Of a stretch of 21,109 nt of DNA, positions 16,357 through 21,109 are shown piece by piece. This stretch comes from CAZFZT01 sp964523675 (lineage in GTDB: Bacteria > Planctomycetota > Phycisphaerae > Phycisphaerales > SM1A02), in NCBI GenBank assembly GCA_964523675.1, contig CAZFZT010000063.1:1-21109 (forward strand), given 5' to 3'. The notes beneath the pieces are model-generated. The model saw only the letters and a program-made list of their open reading frames with translations. It searched no databases and was not told the origin of the DNA. Within the stretch, counting starts at the first letter, position 1, and each line of letters starts with the position of its first letter. Made by a program: the position numbers and the translations under genes.

Positions 16357-16370
16357 GTGGCGCAGCTTGT

Positions 16371-17534
16371 TCAAGTCAGCGCGGCGGTGATCCAGCCGCC
16401 ACAGATGACTGTTTCGCCGTCGTAGCACACGACCGCCTGACCTGGCGCCACGGCGTATTGTGGCTGGTCGAAGCGCACTTCAAGATTGTCGTCGCTGCTT
16501 GCCCTAAACCGTGCAGGGACGGGATCGGCGTTATAGCGGATTTTGGCAGTGCAGGGCGTCCACTCATCAGTAGGAGAGATGAGCCAGTTTGTTTCGGTCG
16601 CGACGCAACCGATGGCGCGCAGTTCCTCGCGATGACCGACAACGACTGTATTTGTGTCAGCATCCTTCCGCAGTACATAGAGGGGGACGTTTCGTGCGAT
16701 GCCGATGCCGCGCCGTTGCCCAATGGTGAAGTGCTGCTGTCCTGGATGCTCACCGAGCACCGTGCCGCTTGTGTCAACGATCATGCCGGGACCGACTCTC
16801 CCAGGCGAACGGCGTTTGACGAGCCCGGCATAATCATTGTCGGGAACGAAGCAGATCTCCTGCGAGTCCGGCTTATTGAATACCGGTAAGTCGAATTCGC
16901 GGGCGAGTTCACGGACCTCGCTCTTGCGCATGGTTCCGATGGGCAGCATCATTTCATTCAAGCGATCGCGCGGCGCGCCGAAAAGGACGTACGATTGATC
17001 CTTGTCGTGGTCAATGCCGCGCAGCAGTCGCGGGCCATCCTGGTGGATGATCCGAGCATAATGACCCGATGCGACGAACTGCGCATCAATCTGCCTAGCA
17101 TAGTCGTGCAGCTTGCCGAATTTGAGCCAGTCATTGCAACGAACGCATGGATTGGGCGTGCGGCCGGCGTTGTACTCATCGACGAAATAGTCAATGATGC
17201 GGCCGAAGTCCTTCTTGAAGTTGCAGACGTAGAAGGGAATGCCGAGCCGCGCAGCAACGAGCCGCGCGTCCTGCGCATCATTGATTGAGCAGCAGCCCTG
17301 ATGACCGATCTTGAGTTGACGCGTGTTGCAGCCGGTTCGGTTCCAGCCCTCTTCGGTGTGCTCCTCCGGGACGGCGTCTGATCGTTCCAGCTCATCCAAT
17401 GTTTCACCGGGGGAGCCCAGGCGCATAAAGCAGCCGACGACTTCATACCCGGCGCGCACCAATAGCGCGGCCGCGACGGAGGAATCGACGCCGCCCGACA
17501 TCGCTACAAGGACTTTCGGCTTGGGGCCCGGCAT
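16371..17534 (-). CDS. mnmA: tRNA-specific 2-thiouridylase
   Basis: MnmA transfers sulfur from a persulfide relay to C2 of wobble uridine 34 in tRNAs for Lys, Glu and Gln. The 387-aa protein has the PP-loop SGGVDSS (13-19), the catalytic Cys in NPCVRCN (C130), and the second Cys in SQEICFVPD (C228). It also has the ATP-site segment GHYARI and the closing VCYDGETVICGGWI. Between strand 2 and ADAQ-type helix 3 there is an insertion of about 40 residues (about 40-83) with C69 and the pair C81-C82 (GHQGCC), absent from E. coli MnmA. The ATG at 17534 is 15 nt after the DUF3553-like gene, so the two probably share a transcript. Confidence 0.96.
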   Translation of the reverse strand: MPGPKPKVLVAMSGGVDSSVAAALLVRAGYEVVGCFMRLGSPGETLDELERSDAVPEEHTEEGWNRTGCNTRQLKIGHQGCCSINDAQDARLVAARLGIPFYVCNFKKDFGRIIDYFVDEYNAGRTPNPCVRCNDWLKFGKLHDYARQIDAQFVASGHYARIIHQDGPRLLRGIDHDKDQSYVLFGAPRDRLNEMMLPIGTMRKSEVRELAREFDLPVFNKPDSQEICFVPDNDYAGLVKRRSPGRVGPGMIVDTSGTVLGEHPGQQHFTIGQRRGIGIARNVPLYVLRKDADTNTVVVGHREELRAIGCVATETNWLISPTDEWTPCTAKIRYNADPVPARFRASSDDNLEVRFDQPQYAVAPGQAVVCYDGETVICGGWITAALT

Positions 17535-17549
17535 GAGTAAGGGTAGGAC

Positions 17550-18221
17550 TCACCGGCTCGTCGCGAAATGCTTGCGGACGTGTTGCACAGCCGCAGGTGG
17601 CGCGGCTTGCAGAACTTCACGAAGCATGGCCGTCTCTTCGCGCCCGGCGTCGAGCAATTTCGCAAGGTGCAAATCGCGCAAGGTGCCCCAGCGGTCAAAG
17701 AGTTGCTCGAGTTCAGTGCGCGTGAATCGAGTGAGCGGGTCATTCAGCCCGGATTGCGACACGGCCCAATCGATGAGCCCCTTACCCGACTTGTCATACT
17801 TGTATAAGCGCAATGTATTGGCGAGTCGCTTTGGCAGTGGAATGAACGCATCGGTGCATTCTTCCGGCACTGAAGTCATGACTTCCTTGATCTTGCGTTG
17901 AGCGAGCGGTGAGAGCCATTCAGTGCGGCTCATCTGTTCCCATTGTTCGAGCCGTGACGTTCCGCTGGGAGCAACGCCGGAGAGGCCATTCAATGACGTC
18001 GCATGACCGTTGTCTTCTTCCTTGACCTTCTTTAGTTCTGCACCGGAGGATTTTCCCGCGATCAGGCACTTCAAGCCCGCGTTCGGAAAGCGAATGGAGA
18101 GCCGCTGTGCGCGTTCGCCGTTGATGATGGCCTCTTCGACCTTCACGACCGAGCCCGCCCCCCATTCCGGGCGAGCGTTGTGGAGGACCTTGTCCCCGAA
18201 CTGAAACGTTTCGTCTGACAT
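17550..18221 (-). CDS. DUF3553-domain protein, function unknown
   Basis: The 223-aa product begins with FQFGDKVLHNARPEWGAGSV, then LSIRFPNAGLKCLI (about 5-60). This is the small beta-barrel pattern (G-D-x-V-x-H-x-x-P-x-W-G-x-G, later F-x-N-x-G-x-K) of DUF3553, related to CarD/UvrD-tail-like modules that bind nucleic acid or RNA polymerase. The remaining 150 residues (SRLEQWEQMSRTEWLSPL, VPEECTDAFIPLPKRLANT) are helical and unknown to me. I chose the ATG at 18221 because the domain begins there. An ATG at 18236 and a GTG at 18275 are in frame alternatives. No SD is clear. It sits directly upstream of mnmA and probably shares its promoter at 18539-18544. Confidence 0.75.
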   Translation of the reverse strand: MSDETFQFGDKVLHNARPEWGAGSVVKVEEAIINGERAQRLSIRFPNAGLKCLIAGKSSGAELKKVKEEDNGHATSLNGLSGVAPSGTSRLEQWEQMSRTEWLSPLAQRKIKEVMTSVPEECTDAFIPLPKRLANTLRLYKYDKSGKGLIDWAVSQSGLNDPLTRFTRTELEQLFDRWGTLRDLHLAKLLDAGREETAMLREVLQAAPPAAVQHVRKHFATSR

Positions 18222-18532
18222 GAGATTTTGCTTCATTGGATTGGATTCATTCGTGGCGTCGCCGATCGCTGTCACCGAGTATCGCCGGTTGCACCAACAG
18301 CGTGCGTCTTCACCTTCTCTGCTTCAGCATGTTGACATGCTTCTGAGGAAACTTCCGCCACCTGCGCCATCACGAACCATGCGCATCCGCGCAACAGCCG
18401 CGTCTGACGAAGGCGGGCGACAGTTCAACGCCCATTTCAACTGCACCTCGGCCCTGATCGCTCACTCAGCAGCCACGCATACGGCAGCAGCTCCTGAAAG
18501 GCCCCGCGACGCGCGGGGTGGCTTGTCCGGGC
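18222..18532 (-). other. Long structured leader upstream of the DUF3553-like gene and mnmA
   Basis: About 310 nt lie between the likely transcription start and the ATG at 18221 without a convincing gene on either strand. On the minus strand the transcript would begin with a GC-only hairpin (7-bp stem with triloop, 18502-18518) and later carry AGCATG/CATGCT with loop TCAA (18326-18341). I could not match it to tmRNA, 6S, SRP RNA or a riboswitch family. It may be a regulatory leader, a small RNA, or simply non-coding. Confidence 0.4.
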
Positions 18533-18538
18533 ACTGAT

Positions 18539-18544
18539 AGTATA
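18539..18544 (-). promoter_or_regulatory. Extended -10 promoter box reading towards mnmA
   Basis: TGTTATACT on the minus strand is a good extended -10 (TGn plus TATACT). A weak -35 (ATGAAA or TGAAAC) lies 16-17 nt upstream. Transcription would start near 18532. Confidence 0.5.
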
Positions 18545-18620
18545 ACACATCCAGGCCCCAGTTTCATTCCTCTGGAAAAAGGAGTTCGAACTAGGGAGTT
18601 CAGCCGGGGCTGACGCCTTG

Positions 18621-18642
18621 CCAGTGCCGATTTACCCACTGG
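18621..18642 (-). other. Weak stem-loop after the oxidoreductase gene
   Basis: CCAGTG and CACTGG pair across a 10-nt loop, beginning 9 nt past the stop codon of the minus-strand oxidoreductase gene. No T-run follows. The rest of 18545-18651 shows nothing further except an 8-nt palindrome GTTCGAAC (18584-18591). Confidence 0.25.
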
Positions 18643-18651
18643 TAACCGGTT

Positions 18652-19896
18652 TTACAGGCGCAACAAATCAGGTTCGATGGCAATGTCTTTCCCGGAGCGC
18701 ACCGCCCGGTCTGCGAGAATACCAACGACGGTAGCCCGGTAGCCAACCTCGGCCGTTGCCACCACCGGCTCGGCATCGACGACGCTCTTGATAAAGGCAT
18801 TCACCGCATAAAAGAGCGGGGGATCCGGCAGCCCAACGCCATCCTGGAGCTTTCCTTGAGCCGCCAGTTGTGTCGCATCGGCGATGAGCGTGATGCCCTC
18901 ATCGTTGTGAAACTGCTGCCGATTGGCGTACACCTCCCACCCTTGGGTCGGAGCGTCAGCTTCCTTGAACATCCAGCCGGCATTCCACGCGAGTTTGATC
19001 GCTGCGTTCGAGCCGTAGAAGACCTCGTGGGTGCGTTCGAAAGAATTGGCGAGCGTCGCACTGTAGTGGAGTTGAGGGCCACGCTGTTGATTCTGGTTCG
19101 GCCAAACGAGTTCGCAATGGATTGTGTCAGCGATGCTGCGGCCGTCATTGTGAAGCTGAATCGATCCATGGCCGCGCACCCCGGTCGGGTGTTCGTCGGT
19201 ATACCAATGAAAGACATCGAACTGCTGTGTGCCCAGCTCGCCTGCCAATCCGATGGAGACATCTTCATCCAGGCGCCAGTTGAGTTCCCTTTCGCGTTCA
19301 ACATCACCGCCGGGAGCGGGGATGCGCCAGGATGTCTTTTGGTTGGACTGAGCCCGCATTGAGACGAGATCGCGCACGGAGTCGGAGCGAAAGAAGGTGC
19401 GAGCAAGCTGGTAAATCGGATTAAGGCGGCCCTGGAGCCCGCTGGCGAAAACGGCGCTGGCGTTTCGGGCGGCTCGCGCAATGGCGGCCGCGTCCTCGAT
19501 CGTGTGTGCAAGCGGCGCCTCGCAATAGACGTGTTTCCCCGATGCGAGGCAGTCTTCAACGATCTGACGGTGCTTATGCGTCGGGGTAGCGACGAAGATC
19601 ATTTGTACTTCGCGCGCCTTCTCCAGGAGTTCAGTGTGTTTCTCAAAAGTCGCAGCATCGGCCGTCCTTCGTGCGCCCGCCATCAGTCGGCGGCCGTCGG
19701 TGTCACAGATCGCGGTCACACGCACGGCATCGATGCGCTGAAGTTCTGCAAGCAGAAGCCGTCCTTGCCGGCCGATACCAATGACGGCGACAGGGATCTG
19801 CTTGCCCTTGCGCAGAACCGGCGCCGGCAATGCATCAGGCGCAAGTGCCAGCGCAGCAAGACCCGCAGCAGTGGATAGGAATGATCGTCGGTCCAT
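18652..19896 (-). CDS. Tat-exported Gfo/Idh/MocA family oxidoreductase
   Basis: The 414-aa protein starts with a twin-arginine signal (MDRRSFLSTAAGLAALALAP, cleavage near A25). The NAD(P)-binding fold follows: VAVIGIGRQGR (37-46), the acidic loop after strand 2 (AICDTDGR), and the strand-4 turn FVATPTHKH. The usual EKP motif reads EAP (E126-A127-P128 in HVYCEAPLAHT). A catalytic-region segment GTQQFDVFHW (D227) and a C-terminal alpha/beta dimerisation domain follow, ending in VGYRATVVGILADRAVRSGK. Family members oxidise or rearrange sugars and related alcohols. Export is common for planctomycete paralogues, and such proteins carry a tightly bound cofactor through Tat. Substrate unknown. It is the last gene of a cluster, 42 nt after apbE. 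Confidence 0.9.
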   Translation of the reverse strand: MDRRSFLSTAAGLAALALAPDALPAPVLRKGKQIPVAVIGIGRQGRLLLAELQRIDAVRVTAICDTDGRRLMAGARRTADAATFEKHTELLEKAREVQMIFVATPTHKHRQIVEDCLASGKHVYCEAPLAHTIEDAAAIARAARNASAVFASGLQGRLNPIYQLARTFFRSDSVRDLVSMRAQSNQKTSWRIPAPGGDVERERELNWRLDEDVSIGLAGELGTQQFDVFHWYTDEHPTGVRGHGSIQLHNDGRSIADTIHCELVWPNQNQQRGPQLHYSATLANSFERTHEVFYGSNAAIKLAWNAGWMFKEADAPTQGWEVYANRQQFHNDEGITLIADATQLAAQGKLQDGVGLPDPPLFYAVNAFIKSVVDAEPVVATAEVGYRATVVGILADRAVRSGKDIAIEPDLLRL

Positions 19897-19938
19897 CAGG
19901 TGAGAGTGCTTGTCGAGTTGAAGCGGACAGCGAAGCGA

Positions 19939-20892
19939 TCATGGTTCACAGCAATGCCATTGGCCTTGATCGCCTCGGATCATACTGGTTATCGATTCAT
20001 TCATGAACGGCGGCCGATGACTAAGCACCAGCAGGGCAGTGGACCACGCGTCGGCCAACGCGGCCTGATCGGCGATGACCGCAGCAGTCGATGTATTGTT
20101 CCGTACAGGTGCGCCGGTGCGAGGATCGATGATGTGACCATGCGCTTGGCCACTTCTCGTTACAGTTCGACCGCGCGAGGCGGAGACAGAGAGGGCGGCA
20201 TCGCGCAGCGATACGTTGAGGGGTTCGGCGCCATCTTGGATACGAATCGACCAGCTGGCAGCGGCCGACGGCGAACCGATGGCAATAGCGCTGCTGGTGC
20301 CGCCGTGAAGAAAGGCCATCTTGACACCAGCGTCGCGCATGATGGCCGCCGCACGATCCAAAGCGTAGCCCTTCGCGACCCCGCCAAGGTCGATTTCCAT
20401 ACCCGGCCGGTTGAAGCGGATCGTGAGCATTCGCGGATCGAGCCGGACGTTGTGGAAGCCGACGGCCTGTCTGGCATCAATGGATCCGCAAAGTGTTTCG
20501 GCGGCGCTGCTGCGGAACCCCCACGCACGCATCAGCGGTCCAATGGTGATGTCAAATGCGCCGCCGGAGGCATGCCATGCATCCCTGCAAAGCATGAAGA
20601 GTTCAAACGTCTCACGGTCCAGCACAACCGGCTCATGTTGAGCGAGTCTGTTGATTCTGCTGACGATACTTGACGGACTGAAGTAGCTGAATTTCTCATG
20701 CAGGTACTCGATCTCGGCGATCGCTTCCTCGCCGGCTGCGCGCAGGTTGATTTCATTGTCGCCGTAGAGCGCAAACTCGAATCGTGTCGCCATGGCGTGT
20801 GTCGCCAGCCGCACGAACACGTGGTTGCTGACCTTCGACGTATGCAGCATCCTTTGATGCGGTGCGATTGTGCCGACCGATGCGCTGCTCAC
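19939..20892 (-). CDS. apbE: FAD:protein FMN transferase
   Basis: ApbE cleaves FAD and attaches FMN to Ser/Thr of target proteins through a phosphoester bond. The 317-aa product shows ATRFEF (about 35-40), SYFSPSSIVSRIN (69-81), ASGGAFDITIGPLM (108-121), EIDLGGVAKGYALDRAA (166-182), HGGTSSAIAIG (196-206), HIIDPRTGAP (253-262) and the metal-site segment ADAWSTALLVL (280-290). There is no lipoprotein or Sec signal, unlike many ApbE proteins. I chose the GTG at 20892 because it overlaps the upstream stop codon (GTGA) and has GAGG 5 nt upstream. An ATG at 20850 is the alternative. Its position between two Gfo/Idh/MocA genes is unusual. No obvious flavinylation target is in this window. Confidence 0.92.
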   Translation of the reverse strand: MSSASVGTIAPHQRMLHTSKVSNHVFVRLATHAMATRFEFALYGDNEINLRAAGEEAIAEIEYLHEKFSYFSPSSIVSRINRLAQHEPVVLDRETFELFMLCRDAWHASGGAFDITIGPLMRAWGFRSSAAETLCGSIDARQAVGFHNVRLDPRMLTIRFNRPGMEIDLGGVAKGYALDRAAAIMRDAGVKMAFLHGGTSSAIAIGSPSAAASWSIRIQDGAEPLNVSLRDAALSVSASRGRTVTRSGQAHGHIIDPRTGAPVRNNTSTAAVIADQAALADAWSTALLVLSHRPPFMNESITSMIRGDQGQWHCCEP

Positions 20893-21109
20893 GCCCGCCT
20901 CGCGCGCATCGAATCCGGGTCGAACCTGTAGGCGCAACCATCCCACATAGAGCGCGTCGCCAGATCGACGACCACCATGACTTTCGTGCCGAAGTCAACA
21001 TCACTTGACGGCTGCTTCCCGCTGCGGATTGAGTCGAGCCACTCAATACGGTGTTGATCCTGGTCGTTGCCGATATCCGGGCAGTGGATGGTCTTCTCAT
21101 CAGCAAGGT
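20889..21109 (-). CDS. C-terminal end of a Gfo/Idh/MocA family oxidoreductase (partial)
   Basis: Only the last 72 residues are visible and the gene continues past the right edge. The reading frame begins at 21107. The text HRIEWLDSIRSGKQPSSDVDFGTKVMVVDLATRSMWDG is the closing part of the family: the helix H-x-x-x-W-x-x-x-I-R-x-G-K-x-P, then the final helix and a W-D. The stop codon overlaps the apbE GTG start, so the two are translationally coupled. Whether this copy has a Tat signal or an intact EKP motif cannot be seen. Confidence 0.85.
   Translation of the reverse strand, partial: LADEKTIHCPDIGNDQDQHRIEWLDSIRSGKQPSSDVDFGTKVMVVVDLATRSMWDGCAYRFDPDSMRARRA

Noticed and set aside
18220..18537. 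Plus-strand frame of 105 codons opposite the mnmA-operon leader
   Set aside because: No motif, no SD, and a peptide composition that looks random. The minus-strand promoter reads through it.
18584..18591. GTTCGAAC, resembling a tRNA T-loop
   Set aside because: Neither strand gives a paired T-stem, an acceptor stem or a D-arm at the right distances, so this is not a tRNA or tRNA remnant.

Overview
The window most likely comes from a planctomycete, probably close to the Phycisphaerae. The evidence is indirect. It includes a pseudopilin-like protein with a YAEDN-G segment and an H-Xn-DG motif, Tat-exported Gfo/Idh/MocA oxidoreductases, HpnH of hopanoid synthesis, an MnmA with a long cysteine-bearing insertion, and many genes without a clear Shine-Dalgarno (SD) site. 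No 16S rRNA or other phylogenetic anchor is present. The sequence looks chromosomal, with no transposase, integrase, phage gene, tRNA or CRISPR array.

Left block (1-6749, all minus strand). In transcription order this holds hpnH (radical SAM adenosyl-hopene transferase), dodecin, a 990-aa PurL with a fused tandem PurS-like N-terminus, a glutamate/aspartate-type Na+/H+ symporter, and the start of an exported HAF-repeat protein that runs off the left edge. Gaps from hpnH to purL are about 40 nt, so these three may share a transcript. The HAF gene has its own candidate promoter.

Middle block (7204-10247, plus strand). An ECF sigma factor is coupled by a 4-nt overlap to a membrane protein. That protein has an anti-sigma-like cytoplasmic N-terminus and an outer half resembling a planctomycete pseudopilin. 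Next come the bacterial RNase P RNA gene (rnpB) with a hairpin terminator, and a four-helix membrane protein of unknown function.

Mrp block (10351-16356, plus strand). This is a complete seven-gene mrpABCDEFG Na+/H+ antiporter operon. Every junction is a 4-nt ATGA overlap except mrpB-mrpC, which is opened by 110 nt carrying a stem-loop and five copies of a 7-nt tandem repeat.

Right block (16371-21109, minus strand). mnmA (tRNA 2-thiouridylase) lies downstream of a DUF3553-like gene with a long structured leader. A second cluster follows: the C-terminus of one Gfo/Idh/MocA oxidoreductase, an ApbE flavin transferase coupled to it by a GTGA overlap, and a second Tat-exported Gfo/Idh/MocA protein whose usual EKP motif reads EAP.

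Most of the window is housekeeping: purine synthesis, tRNA thiolation, RNase P, sodium and pH homeostasis, hopanoids. The least conventional parts are the sigma/pseudopilin pair, the PurS-PurS-PurL fusion with a palindrome in its linker, the heptamer array inside the mrp operon, and the ApbE/Gfo-Idh-MocA cluster.
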